The notes under the pieces were generated by a model. The model was not told where the DNA came from, searched no databases, and saw only the letters and a program-made list of their open reading frames with translations. Source: Eubacterium sp. (GTDB lineage Bacteria; Bacillota; Clostridia; Oscillospirales; Ruminococcaceae). Taken from it: 64,000 nt of DNA. The stretch spans positions 1 to 64,000 of the forward strand of contig JAFLRX010000005.1 in NCBI GenBank assembly GCA_022511265.1, in the 5' to 3' direction. This document shows positions 17,244 through 25,162 of the stretch, in pieces. The position numbers and the translations under genes are program-made. Every line of letters starts with the position of its first letter. The stretch's first letter is position 1.

Positions 17244-19336
17244 CACTTTTCTTCAGTTGCGCTGTCGGGACGGACGTAACCGCAGCCGTCCTTTGCGCAG
17301 TACACCTGCCCATTCTTGCCGGACTTTTTGAACAGCGTTGCTCCGCACTGCGGACACTTATCAGGTATGGGGGTGTCCCATGTCATATAGTTGCAGTCCT
17401 TGTAGTTTTCACAGCCGTAAAAGGGCTTGCCCTTTTTGGACTTTTTCGCCAGCATCTTTGCGCCGCATTTCGGGCAGTTGCCGCCCGACTCGTTTACTAT
17501 CCGCTTGGTGAACTTGCACTCCGGAAAACCTGAACAGCCCAAAAACTTGCCGTATGGTCCTATCTTTATCACCATCGGCTTGCCGCATTGCTCGCATACT
17601 ATATCCGTAGGCTCGTCGGGTATCTTTACCCGCTTGCCCTCCATGTCCTTTTCCGCCTTGCTCAGCGTCTTTTCAAAGCCTGTGTAAAAGCTGCGGAGTA
17701 TATCCACCCACTCTGCCTTACCTGCCTCTATCTTATCAAGGTCGGTCTCCATCTGCGCGGTGAACTTTGCGTCAACTATCCGCTCGAAATGGTCCTTCAT
17801 CAGTTCGGTGGTGACAAAACCCAGCGAGGTGGGCTTCAGCTGCTTTGCCTCACGCTCGACATAATGGCGGTCAAGTATCGTCGCTATGGTCGGCGCATAG
17901 GTAGAGGGACGGCCGATGCCGTTTTCCTCCAGTGCTTTGATAAGGCTGGCCTCGGTATATCTCGGCGGCGGCTGGGTAAAGTGCTGATTGCCGGACAGGT
18001 CTTTCACCGTCAGCTTTTCGCCGACAGTCAGCGCGGGCAGTGCGCCGCCCTCCTGCTCGTCATTGTCGCGGCTCTCCTCATACAATGCGGTAAAGCCGTC
18101 AAACTTTACTGTATATCCGCTCGCCTTGAACAGGCAGCCGTTGCAGTCTATGTCAACCGACTTGGTATCTAACAGCGCGTTTTCCATCTGGCTTGCCATA
18201 AAACGCTCCCATATCAGCTTATACAGCTTGTACTGGTCGTTGGTCAGCGAGCCCTTCAGCTTGTCGGGGGTAAGCGTTATTATAGACGGACGTATCGCCT
18301 CGTGCGCATCCTGCGCGTTGCTGCGGGATTTGTAGGTCCTGGGCTTTGACGGCAGATACTCCTTGCCGTAGGTCTGCTCGATAAGCTGTGCCGCCGCGTT
18401 TTTCGCCTCGTCGGAGATACGCAGGCTGTCGGTTCTCATATAGGTGATAAGACCCACCGCGCCCATATCCGGAACCTCTACGCCTTCGTACAGCTCCTGC
18501 GCCGCGCGCATGGTGCGGCGCGCGTTAAAGGACAGCTTTCTTGAAGCCTCCTGCTGCAACGTCGATGTAGTAAACGGCGGCGCGGGCGCCTTTTTACGGG
18601 TGGATTTCTTTATCGCCTTTATAACAAACTCTCCGCCCTCCAGCCTTGCCAGTACCTTATCAGTGGCCTCTTTGGTCTCGCTGGCGAACTTTTCGCCGTC
18701 CACCTCGGCAAGCTTTGCGGGAAATGCCTTTCTGCTCTTGCCTGACAGCAGCTTTGCGTCTATGCTCCAGTACTCGCGGGGTTTGAACTCTTCTATTTCC
18801 TTTTCCCTGTCAACGATAAGGCGCACCGTCACCGACTGCACGCGTCCCGCCGACAGACCTCTGCGCACCTTTTTCCATAAAAACGGGCTGAGCTTATATC
18901 CCACGATACGGTCAAGTATACGTCTTGCCTGCTGCGCGTTTATCAGGTCCATATCAAGTGTGCGCGGGTGGCTCATACCCTCTGACACGCCGCTCTTGGT
19001 TATCTCGCTGAAGGTAACGCGCACCGGCTCGTTCTCGCTTATATCAAGTATGTGGGCAAGGTGCCATGAGATAGCTTCGCCCTCGCGGTCCGGGTCGGTC
19101 GCGAGGTAAACGGTGTCCGCCTTTTTGGCGGCAGCCTTCAGTTCTTTTATCAGTGCCGCCTTGTCCCTTTTATTCTCATACATCGGGGCAAAGTCATGCT
19201 CTACGTCTACACCCAGCTTGGATTTCGGCAGGTCTCTGATATGTCCCACCGACGCGAGGACGGAAAAATCCTTTCCGAGATATTTCCCTATCGTTTTCGC
19301 CTTTGCGGGCGACTCAACTATTACAAGATTAGACAT
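17243..19336 (-). CDS. topA: DNA topoisomerase I
   Basis: Type IA topoisomerase that relaxes negative supercoils. The 697-residue protein has the Toprim motif LVIVESPAKAK with catalytic Glu9 and DPDREGEA (81-88). The nicking tyrosine lies in GLITYMRTDSLR (about Tyr299). Three C-terminal zinc-ribbon repeats follow (C-x2-C...C clusters starting near residues 580, 625 and 665); the last keeps C-x2-C and a spaced C-x4-C. A GAAAGGA ribosome site precedes the ATG. It leads the trmFO-plsX-rnc-smc run. Confidence 0.97.
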   Translation of the reverse strand: MSNLVIVESPAKAKTIGKYLGKDFSVLASVGHIRDLPKSKLGVDVEHDFAPMYENKRDKAALIKELKAAAKKADTVYLATDPDREGEAISWHLAHILDISENEPVRVTFSEITKSGVSEGMSHPRTLDMDLINAQQARRILDRIVGYKLSPFLWKKVRRGLSAGRVQSVTVRLIVDREKEIEEFKPREYWSIDAKLLSGKSRKAFPAKLAEVDGEKFASETKEATDKVLARLEGGEFVIKAIKKSTRKKAPAPPFTTSTLQQEASRKLSFNARRTMRAAQELYEGVEVPDMGAVGLITYMRTDSLRISDEAKNAAAQLIEQTYGKEYLPSKPRTYKSRSNAQDAHEAIRPSIITLTPDKLKGSLTNDQYKLYKLIWERFMASQMENALLDTKSVDIDCNGCLFKASGYTVKFDGFTALYEESRDNDEQEGGALPALTVGEKLTVKDLSGNQHFTQPPPRYTEASLIKALEENGIGRPSTYAPTIATILDRHYVEREAKQLKPTSLGFVTTELMKDHFERIVDAKFTAQMETDLDKIEAGKAEWVDILRSFYTGFEKTLSKAEKDMEGKRVKIPDEPTDIVCEQCGKPMVIKIGPYGKFLGCSGFPECKFTKRIVNESGGNCPKCGAKMLAKKSKKGKPFYGCENYKDCNYMTWDTPIPDKCPQCGATLFKKSGKNGQVYCAKDGCGYVRPDSATEEK

Positions 19337-19385
19337 CGCGTTTTCCTTTCTTTTTGTCTTTTTCTGATTTAATTATATAATATTT

Positions 19386-20174
19386 TTACATATCTTTTTT
19401 ATTCATTTCCCATGAAATTATCGCCGCCGCCACCGAGGCATTGAGGCTTTCCGCGCCGTGCATCGGTATGTATACCGAATCGCCGCACAGCGCACGGGTC
19501 GCCGCGGTTATGCCCGCGCCCTCGTTGCCTATCACCGCCGCAGCCTTTTGCGGGAATGTAAAGCTGCCGAGCGGCTGCGCCTTTTCGTCCAGCACTGCCG
19601 CGTATACGGCAAAGCCCGCCTCTTTCAGCAGCGGTATCGCTTTGTCGGGCGTCTCAAAATAAACCGGAACTCTGAATATCGACCCCATGGTCGAGCGGAC
19701 GGTTTTCGGCGAATATATGTCGGCACAGTCGGGCGACATTATCACCCCGTCTATCCCCAGCGCGTCACAGGTGCGGATAATAGTACCTATGTTGCCGGTA
19801 TCCTGCAAATTTTCCAAATACAGCATACGGGTACTATTATATATTGTACTTAAATTTAAGATTTTGTCAAGAGACTTGACGGTAATAAATATCCCCTGCG
19901 GGGTCTTTGTGTCGGAAATATACTCTGCCAGCGCGTCTGTTATCGTCATCGCGCCCCATTTTTCTTTTACCAGCTTTACGGTGTCGGGGTATTTTTTTGC
20001 CGCTGATTCGGAGATAAAGGCTATATCTCCTGCCTCACAGCCGCTTTGCACCGCCTCGCGGACGGATTTTTCCCCCTCGACAACGAACTGCCCCGCCGCC
20101 TTGCGTGCCTTGCGCTCGTTAGACAGCTCTTTATAACGCTTGATAAGCGGATTGCTCCTTGAAGATATTTCCAT
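19386..20174 (-). CDS. SpoU/TrmH-family RNA 2'-O-methyltransferase
   Basis: The 262-residue protein has an N-terminal substrate-binding domain (RSNPLIKRYKELSNE, FVVEGEKSVREA) and a C-terminal SPOUT knot with all three motifs: LQDTGNIGTIIRTCDA, VIGNEGAGI, and IPMHGAESLNASVAAAI. It should methylate a ribose in rRNA or tRNA; the RlmB/TsnR branch is likely but the exact nucleotide is not shown. The start at 20174 has GGAGG nine bases upstream; the frame is open further upstream without any family similarity. A divergent membrane-protein gene begins 86 bases away. Confidence 0.92.
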   Translation of the reverse strand: MEISSRSNPLIKRYKELSNERKARKAAGQFVVEGEKSVREAVQSGCEAGDIAFISESAAKKYPDTVKLVKEKWGAMTITDALAEYISDTKTPQGIFITVKSLDKILNLSTIYNSTRMLYLENLQDTGNIGTIIRTCDALGIDGVIMSPDCADIYSPKTVRSTMGSIFRVPVYFETPDKAIPLLKEAGFAVYAAVLDEKAQPLGSFTFPQKAAAVIGNEGAGITAATRALCGDSVYIPMHGAESLNASVAAAIISWEMNKKDM

Positions 20175-20192
20175 AAGACAATGCCTCCGTGC

Positions 20193-20221
20193 TTGACATT
20201 CTGACGGGTATATGTTAAAAT
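20193..20221 (+). promoter_or_regulatory. Promoter of the 306-residue membrane protein
   Basis: TTGACA, 17 bases, TAAAAT on the plus strand, about 40 bases before the ATG at 20260. Confidence 0.75.
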
Positions 20222-20240
20222 TTCTATATAAAATACTCAA
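20212..20240 (-). promoter_or_regulatory. Possible promoter of the SpoU-type methyltransferase
   Basis: On the minus strand TTGAGT, 17 bases, TAACAT. It overlaps the opposing promoter at 20193-20221, so the two would compete for polymerase. Confidence 0.4.
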
Positions 20241-20259
20241 ATCCAGAAAGGAAATGTGA

Positions 20260-21180
20260 ATGGCTTTTTCCGAACTAACGCAAATTGAAAAGCCCACCGG
20301 GCTTACCTTTGACGAGGAATACAACATCCTCGGCGGTATAAAAAACGACATACCTGTCGCTGTTTTCGACAACTACAACCGCCACCGTTTTGATATAATA
20401 TTCGGTGCGCTGGTCAGTGATAAGGTCATGCAGGAGGTATACCTGCTGACCGCGTCTTTCCCCAAAAAGACGGTACTCGGTGTGGAAAAGGCGGACGGCT
20501 GTTTGAGGGTGTTCTGCAAGGACTATAATCTCTCACAAGAGCGGCTGCCGCTTTTGATAGAATTTCTCGACCACGCGACCAAACTGATAGCCCGCAAAAA
20601 ATCCTCAGTCACCGAGCTGGATTACGAAAAGATACATTCTCTGTCGGTGTATATGGTGCTTACCCGCCGTGACAAAAGCACCGGCAACAAGAAAAAGCAC
20701 AAGACCCGCAAGCTGCAGATAACCGCAGAGGGCACCAAAAGCACCCTAAAGGGCGTTGTCGGCGGTCTGCTGGGGCTTATCATCGGGGCAAGCATTTTTA
20801 CGATATTTATAATGCTCGGCTCGCTGACCGGCTGGATAGGCGGCGTTGTAATGGCAGCCGCGATAATCTCGATGTACACCGTGTTTTCCAGGCGGCTCAA
20901 GACGCCTGATATCATCATCTGCACCGTGTTAGAGCTTGTCGGCTGGTTGTTTTCCACCGGATTTTCCTACCTGTTCAAGATATTCTTGGAGGAGGAAAAG
21001 GCAGGCAGCGGGCTTAACATATTCGGGATAATAGACAACCTTGGGTTGTTATCCACGCGTTATGCCCAGCTCACCGCCGAATATTCCGCCATGTTGACCA
21101 TTAGCTTTATATTCGTGTTTATCGGCGCGGTAGGCAGCTGTGTGTTCTACTTCCGTTTCCACCGCAGCGATATGTATTAA
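20260..21180 (+). CDS. Unknown four-helix membrane protein
   Basis: I do not recognise this 306-residue protein. Residues 1-115 form a soluble N-terminal domain with no Sec signal. Residues 140-152 are very basic (GNKKKHKTRKLQ). Four membrane helices follow (about 165-186, 190-208, 217-240 and 276-298), the first glycine-rich. The C-terminus ends FRFHRSDMY. The ATG follows AAAGGAAATGTGA. It has its own promoter and ends at a strong bidirectional terminator, so it is a single-gene unit. It lies between an RNA methyltransferase and the L20 operon, which gives no functional hint. Confidence 0.75.
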   Translation: MAFSELTQIEKPTGLTFDEEYNILGGIKNDIPVAVFDNYNRHRFDIIFGALVSDKVMQEVYLLTASFPKKTVLGVEKADGCLRVFCKDYNLSQERLPLLIEFLDHATKLIARKKSSVTELDYEKIHSLSVYMVLTRRDKSTGNKKKHKTRKLQITAEGTKSTLKGVVGGLLGLIIGASIFTIFIMLGSLTGWIGGVVMAAAIISMYTVFSRRLKTPDIIICTVLELVGWLFSTGFSYLFKIFLEEEKAGSGLNIFGIIDNLGLLSTRYAQLTAEYSAMLTISFIFVFIGAVGSCVFYFRFHRSDMY

Positions 21181-21200
21181 GCGATACAATATAAAAAATC

Positions 21201-21225
21201 ACACTCCCATTATACATGGGAGTGT
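21201..21225. terminator. Bidirectional terminator between the membrane protein and rplT
   Basis: Ten-base stem ACACTCCCAT/ATGGGAGTGT with loop TATAC, A-run before and T-run after; it serves both converging units. Confidence 0.9.
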
Positions 21226-21231
21226 TTTTTA

Positions 21232-21585
21232 TTAAAGGGCTGCCTTAGCCTTTTCTACAAGTGCAGTAAACGCAGCGGGATCGTTAATCGCGATCTCGGA
21301 CAGCATCTTTCTGTTAAGACCTATGTTAGCCTTCTTGAGACCGTTGATAAAGGTCGAATAGTTCACGCCGTTGATCTTGCAAGCGGCGGAAATTCTTGTT
21401 ATCCAAAGACGTCTGAAATCTCTTTTCTTTAAACGTCTGCTTATATAAGCATACTGACCGGACTTCATTACGGCGTTCTTAGCAGATTTGAATAATCTGT
21501 GCTTGCCGCCCCAGTAACCCTTTGCCAGCTTTAATGTTTTATTTCTTCTCTTACGAGTAGCGAGTGCGCCTTTAATTCTAGCCAT
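21232..21585 (-). CDS. rplT: 50S ribosomal protein L20
   Basis: At 117 residues with the conserved opening [26 protein letters not shown] (here positions 1-26) and the motif [19 protein letters not shown], this is L20. It binds 23S rRNA early in 50S assembly. In other Firmicutes free L20 also represses its own infC-rpmI-rplT operon by binding the leader RNA. GGAGG-type ribosome site (AAGGAGGATAAAAAAG) precedes the ATG. Confidence 0.98.
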   Translation of the reverse strand: MARIKGALATRKRRNKTLKLAKGYWGGKHRLFKSAKNAVMKSGQYAYISRRLKKRDFRRLWITRISAACKINGVNYSTFINGLKKANIGLNRKMLSEIAINDPAAFTALVEKAKAAL

Positions 21586-21635
21586 CTTTTTTATCCTCCT
21601 TAATTATTGCGTCTGTCAAACAGCCGCGTTGGTTT

Positions 21636-21839
21636 TTATTTGTACGGAATGAGCTTCTTAACCTCTGCAACGTTTGTCTTGTCGCAATAGCCGGCTACAC
21701 GGTTGATACGTTTTCTCTTGGTAGCCTTCTGGGTCAGTCTGTGACGGCGGTTGGTCTTCTGATACTTAACATTGCCGTTCTTGGACAGCTTAAAGCGTTT
21801 CTTCGCACCGCTGTGGGTCTTGATCTTGTATTGTGCCAT
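21636..21839 (-). CDS. rpmI: 50S ribosomal protein L35
   Basis: A 67-residue basic protein matching L35: KIKTHSGAKKRFKLSKNGN followed by RRHRLTQKATKRKR. It begins four bases after the infC stop, and rplT follows after 50 bases. This gene order is universal in Firmicutes. Confidence 0.98.
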   Translation of the reverse strand: MAQYKIKTHSGAKKRFKLSKNGNVKYQKTNRRHRLTQKATKRKRINRVAGYCDKTNVAEVKKLIPYK

Positions 21840-21843
21840 TTTC

Positions 21844-22425
21844 CTATTCCTCCTTGTTCTGCTGCTGAGTATCGTTATCAGCGTTTTTCTTTGCTTTCTT
21901 TGCGCTTGGCGCAGCCTTGGGTGAAACTACCGCCATGTAATTTCTGCCCTCAAGCTTTGCGGGCTTATCCGCCGAGCCGTACTCAGCGACCGCATCCAGA
22001 AATCTTCTCATCAGATCCTCGCATATATTCATATGCGAAAGCTCTCTCGCACGTCTGAAACGAATTTTGATCCTTACCTTGTCGCCGTTGTTAAGGAACT
22101 TTATCGCGTGATTAAGCTTGGTGTTGAAATCGTTGGTGTCGATGTTTAACGACATCTGGATCTCTTTAAGCTCCGCCTGCTTCTGATTTTTTCTCGCTTC
22201 TTTTTCGCGTTTTGACTGTTCAAAGCGATATTTGCCGTAGTCCATTATCCGGCATACCGGCGGCTTTCCCTGCGGGGCGATGAGGACCAAGTCAAGATCC
22301 GCCTCTTCCGCCATCTGAAGTGCCTGTGCCGAGGACATTATGCCGAGCTGCTCGTTATCCTGCCCGATTACGCGAACTTCTTTTTCGTTTATCTCTTCGT
22401 TGATGAGCTGTTCCTTTGTGCTGAT
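21844..22425 (-). CDS. infC: Translation initiation factor IF-3, probable ATC start
   Basis: IF-3 keeps ribosomal subunits apart and checks initiator tRNA and start-codon choice. The 193-residue product has the N domain (EQLINEEINEKEVRVIG), the linker with CRIMDYGKYRFEQSKREKE, and the C domain KVRIKIRFRRARELSHMN. The family begins at M-I-S-x-x-x-x-INEEI. Here that position is an ATC codon at 22425, and a strong GGCGGTG ribosome site lies seven bases before it. The nearest upstream start is a TTG at 22452 that overlaps the ribosome site. A non-AUG start is the known autoregulatory device of infC in other bacteria. The C-terminus has an extra Lys/Ala-rich tail. Confidence 0.93.
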   Translation of the reverse strand: MSTKEQLINEEINEKEVRVIGQDNEQLGIMSSAQALQMAEEADLDLVLIAPQGKPPVCRIMDYGKYRFEQSKREKEARKNQKQAELKEIQMSLNIDTNDFNTKLNHAIKFLNNGDKVRIKIRFRRARELSHMNICEDLMRRFLDAVAEYGSADKPAKLEGRNYMAVVSPKAAPSAKKAKKNADNDTQQQNKEE

Positions 22426-22613
22426 CGTAAAGCACCGCCTTTCTGAAAACAAAAATGTTTATGCAAAAACAAAAGCGCGAAAGTACAAAGATACTCTCAC
22501 GCAAATACTACTCTCCCTGCCTTTGGCGGGGAAACTAATATGCCTACCTCACTTGCTGCCCTGTGGCGCGTGTGGGTGAGAGTGCTTCTCTGCTTTTGTT
22601 TTACAACTGTTAC
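22426..22613 (-). ncRNA. Structured infC-rpmI-rplT leader, probably an L20-type leader
   Basis: About 187 bases separate the predicted transcription start from infC. The leader has ACTCTCAC near its 5' end and GTGAGAGT about 85 bases later, which can form a long-range stem. A second GTGAG copy in between could compete for pairing. A GCC-rich hairpin (CCCGCC...GGCAGGG) lies inside. L20 leaders of Firmicutes sit in exactly this place, but I cannot run a covariance search. Confidence 0.45.
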
Positions 22614-22619
22614 CGTGTT

Positions 22620-22648
22620 ATTGTAGCATAAATCCAAACGGTTGTCAA
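22620..22648 (-). promoter_or_regulatory. Promoter of infC-rpmI-rplT
   Basis: Minus-strand TTGACA, 17 bases, TACAAT, with a TG two bases before the -10 (extended -10). A near-consensus, strong vegetative promoter. Confidence 0.9.
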
Positions 22649-22735
22649 TAGGTTTTTCAAAATTTTTTGCGTTATTTGACAAATACCGCCGAATATTTTG
22701 TACTATACCTGTCGGCTTCTTCCGAAAGGAAGGGG

Positions 22736-22906
22736 GTGAAACCCTTGGAAATCATATCCTTCATTTCCGACTTTAATATAACACACCTTTGCGGTTCAGT
22801 TATTTTAATCCACACTGTCCCCTGCCAGCTCCTCCGCGGTCAGCTCTATCGGCTTGTCGTCGGTCTCTTCGTCGTCCGGTCGGGCTATCTTCATCACCTT
22901 GCCTAG
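22736..22906 (+). other. Small ORF remnant with strong ribosome site, resembling holin-like toxin leaders
   Basis: A sequence AAAGGAAGGGGG precedes GTG (22736) and TTG (22745) start codons and the peptide GVKPLEIISFISDF. That opening resembles the short hydrophobic peptides of small holin-like/type I toxin families, but the frame then runs antisense through the 3' end of the flippase gene with no membrane helix. Upstream, TTGACA and TACTAT are spaced 19 bases apart. It is best read as a decayed remnant or chance. Confidence 0.25.
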
Positions 22907-23929
22907 GAACAGCGAGATTACCAGTCCGACGATTATCGGCAGATAGAAGGTCAGAAAACGCCATATAAAGGTGGATATTCCCACAAAAGAATGTGTGCCC
23001 TTTCTGAAAATATCACCGAAGAACATCGTATAGCTGCCCTCTGCCGCACCCAGTGCGCCCGGCAGCGGAACAAATCCGGATATCATCAACACGAACGCCT
23101 GACAGGAGATTATCGTCAGATAATCGGTGCCGCTCAGCCCAAATCCGAGATATATTACATACGATATCGAGAAGTAGGCGGTAAGCTGTATGACAGTGTA
23201 GAATATCATACGGATTATCAGCCACGGCTTTCTCTTGATAAAGTTGAAATTTTCGTGGTACTGGTCGATTATTTCGTTGACCTGTGCGGTACGGTCGTCC
23301 ACTACTTCCTGCGTCTTGAATATACGCAGCTTGCCCAGCAGCTTGATTATCCACCCGGCGAGCTTTCTTACCGGGGCCCTGAAAAACGCCAGCATAATAA
23401 GGAAAACTATAACCAGTGTGTTTATCGCAAAGCCCACCATTACCAAAAACATCAGCGGCGCGAACTGCTCGGAAAAGCTGTTAAACCTTATCAGCAGAAC
23501 AAAAACAGAGTATACCGTAAGCACGAACTGATATACAATAAAGCGGCTGAGCAGCGCGGCGACGCCGTTTGACAACGGTACTCCGAATTTCGAGAAATAA
23601 TACGCCTGCATCGGCTGTCCGCCGGTGGAGGAAGGGGTTATACAGTTAAAGTACTGACCGAGTATCGCGACTATCAGCGACTTGTAAAACTTCTGCCCCG
23701 GCGATAATGTCTGCAGCACCGCGTGCAGCTGCAAAGCCTCCATCGTCCAATAGACCACCATAAGCAGCATCGCAACAAGAAGAAAGCCTACGTTTATCTG
23801 CTGGATAGAAGAGACGATATTGTCAAATCCGTCCACAAAATAAACATAAACCAACATAAACACAAACGCTATCGCACATATGATAAGATTAAGCTTATTT
23901 GAATTTTTCTTTTTCTTCTTCTTTTCCAT
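22805..23929 (-). CDS. Lysylphosphatidylglycerol-synthase-TM / YbhN-like membrane protein
   Basis: The 374-residue protein begins with a run of lysines (MEKKKKKKNSNK) and then has about eight membrane helices. It carries the family marks NCITPSSTGGQPMQAYYF, where the PSxxGG motif is typical, and ISGFVPLPGALGAAEGSY near residue 300. This is the flippase-like half of MprF without the aminoacyl-transferase domain. Such stand-alone proteins are often linked to lipid or glycolipid export. The start at 23929 is chosen over an open frame that runs 38 codons upstream through the promoter. It has its own promoter. Confidence 0.85.
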   Translation of the reverse strand: MEKKKKKKNSNKLNLIICAIAFVFMLVYVYFVDGFDNIVSSIQQINVGFLLVAMLLMVVYWTMEALQLHAVLQTLSPGQKFYKSLIVAILGQYFNCITPSSTGGQPMQAYYFSKFGVPLSNGVAALLSRFIVYQFVLTVYSVFVLLIRFNSFSEQFAPLMFLVMVGFAINTLVIVFLIMLAFFRAPVRKLAGWIIKLLGKLRIFKTQEVVDDRTAQVNEIIDQYHENFNFIKRKPWLIIRMIFYTVIQLTAYFSISYVIYLGFGLSGTDYLTIISCQAFVLMISGFVPLPGALGAAEGSYTMFFGDIFRKGTHSFVGISTFIWRFLTFYLPIIVGLVISLFLGKVMKIARPDDEETDDKPIELTAEELAGDSVD

Positions 23930-23939
23930 TCTCTGCCTG

Positions 23940-23991
23940 ACGGGAAAACCCGTTATCCTGATATATAGAGTCCGTCCGACTAATCGGACGG
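23940..23991 (-). promoter_or_regulatory. Two hairpins in the flippase-like gene leader
   Basis: CCGTCCGA/TCGGACGG (23972-23979 and 23984-23991), an eight-base stem with loop CTAA on the plus strand, lies about 25 bases past the promoter -10. ACGGG-AAAA-CCCGT (23940-23953) follows next to the start codon. They may be an operator or an RNA structure masking the ribosome site. Confidence 0.4.
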
Positions 23992-24014
23992 CTGATTTTA
24001 TTACCGTAACAATA

Positions 24015-24043
24015 ATTATACTCCATATAAGAGAATTTGTCAA
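24015..24043 (-). promoter_or_regulatory. Consensus promoter of the flippase-like gene
   Basis: Minus-strand TTGACA, 17 bases, TATAAT: a perfect sigma-A consensus. Confidence 0.92.
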
Positions 24044-24067
24044 CGGGTAAAAGCGCGTACAAAGTAA

Positions 24068-24092
24068 AAAGGCGGGAGATTTTCCCGCCTTT
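24068..24092 (-). terminator. Terminator of the HTH regulator gene
   Basis: Ten-base stem AAAGGCGGGA/TCCCGCCTTT followed on the minus strand by T5, just past the regulator stop at 24109. Confidence 0.85.
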
Positions 24093-24108
24093 GTCGTAAA
24101 AGCCCCGT

Positions 24109-24798
24109 TTATTCTATCGCAATAAAAATATCCATGTAGGTCACACCGTCTGCAACATATTCCTTTTCATAGCAAGGGATGATATTTGATGCGCACTTTC
24201 CTTTTATCCCGTTCATGGACATGTGCGTCATCAATGTCTTATATGCGTTAGGGATAAGGGTAAACGGCGAATCAAACGGCTCTTTTATCGTAATGGTGAT
24301 GTACTTTTGCTTTTCCTGACTGATTATCTCCGTCTCTATATCACCGATATCCTGACCGTCCTCCAACACCAAAGCCGCGACATAGCCATGCATATTGAAC
24401 ACATTGATCTGCTCCTGAGAAACATTAGGAAAATCCCAGCCGATTATCAGCGGGTTTTCTATATTCAGACGCTTTGCCCAGCCCTCGACATGGGTGATGG
24501 CGTCCGCCTCTGGATCACCGCTTATCACCGCATATCTGATATAACGCATCGGCTCTACGGTCACCGTGCTTATTTCCGAGTACGCCTCGTCAAGGCTGTT
24601 CATATCCTCACGCAGCATCTGATCCAGCGAGCAGGAAAACAACGCACACAGCCCTATCAGCGTCTCCGTCTCGGGATATGCCGAATCATTCTCCCATTTT
24701 GATATGGTCTGTCGGCTGACGTTCAGTTTTGCGGCAAGCTCCTCCTGTGTCATGCCTTTCATCTTTCTTAAAAATTGCAGGTTTTTTCCGAAGCACAT
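24109..24798 (-). CDS. HTH (Cro/CI) transcriptional regulator with GyrI-like sensor domain
   Basis: The 229-residue protein has an N-terminal helix-turn-helix (residues 5-60, with MTQEELAAKLNVSRQTISKW), then a short linker. A C-terminal GyrI-like/effector-binding domain (about 78-229) has VTVEPMRYIRYAVISGD at its start and repeated strand patterns ending in VTYMDIFIAIE. This pairing usually means a regulator that senses a small molecule in the GyrI-like pocket. A GAGGAGG ribosome site precedes the ATG. A TACAAT -10-like box lies about 35 bases upstream with a poor -35. The neighbouring flippase gene is a possible target; this is inference. Confidence 0.82.
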   Translation of the reverse strand: MCFGKNLQFLRKMKGMTQEELAAKLNVSRQTISKWENDSAYPETETLIGLCALFSCSLDQMLREDMNSLDEAYSEISTVTVEPMRYIRYAVISGDPEADAITHVEGWAKRLNIENPLIIGWDFPNVSQEQINVFNMHGYVAALVLEDGQDIGDIETEIISQEKQKYITITIKEPFDSPFTLIPNAYKTLMTHMSMNGIKGKCASNIIPCYEKEYVADGVTYMDIFIAIE

Positions 24799-24910
24799 AT
24801 TACTTCCTCCTCTTTATTTTGTAAGAATATTGTACCATGACTACAGGCGCACATCCACCAATCCAGCTGTGCTTTTTCCATGGGTAGTGCAACTTGAGGT
24901 TGCGTTGTCG

Positions 24911-25098
24911 TTAAAACACCCAGCCCGCCGCGGTTATGAAAAGCAAATTTGAAAACTCGGTTTCGGTCAGACCGATTTTTTTCATCGCCTCGGCTTTATT
25001 TTTCTCATCGTAAGGCTTTCCGTCGGTGCGCATTGCCCATCCCTCAAAATTCCTGATAAGCTGCACTCCGAAATCCTCTCTTGTTTTCTTTCAGACAT
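24911..25098 (-). pseudogene. Frameshifted small gene remnant
   Basis: An ATG at 25098 with GAGGTG upstream opens the peptide MSERKQE, after which the coding-like sequence shifts into another frame and continues as EDFGVQLIRNFEGWAMRTDG and then KKIGLTETEFSNLLFITAAG to a stop at 24911. The second part has a natural amino-acid composition and ends cleanly. One base loss or gain near 25078 would rejoin a protein of about 60 residues. I do not recognise the family. Confidence 0.45.
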
Positions 25099-25116
25099 AA
25101 ACACCTCAGAAAATAC

Positions 25117-25143
25117 AAGGGCGCGTTTTAACTACGCGCCCTT
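25117..25143 (-). terminator. Terminator of the glg operon
   Basis: Nine-base stem AAGGGCGCG/CGCGCCCTT downstream of glgD, followed on the minus strand by a moderately T-rich tail (GTATTTTC). Confidence 0.7.
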
Positions 25144-25162
25144 TTCAAGTTTCAATTTTGAA

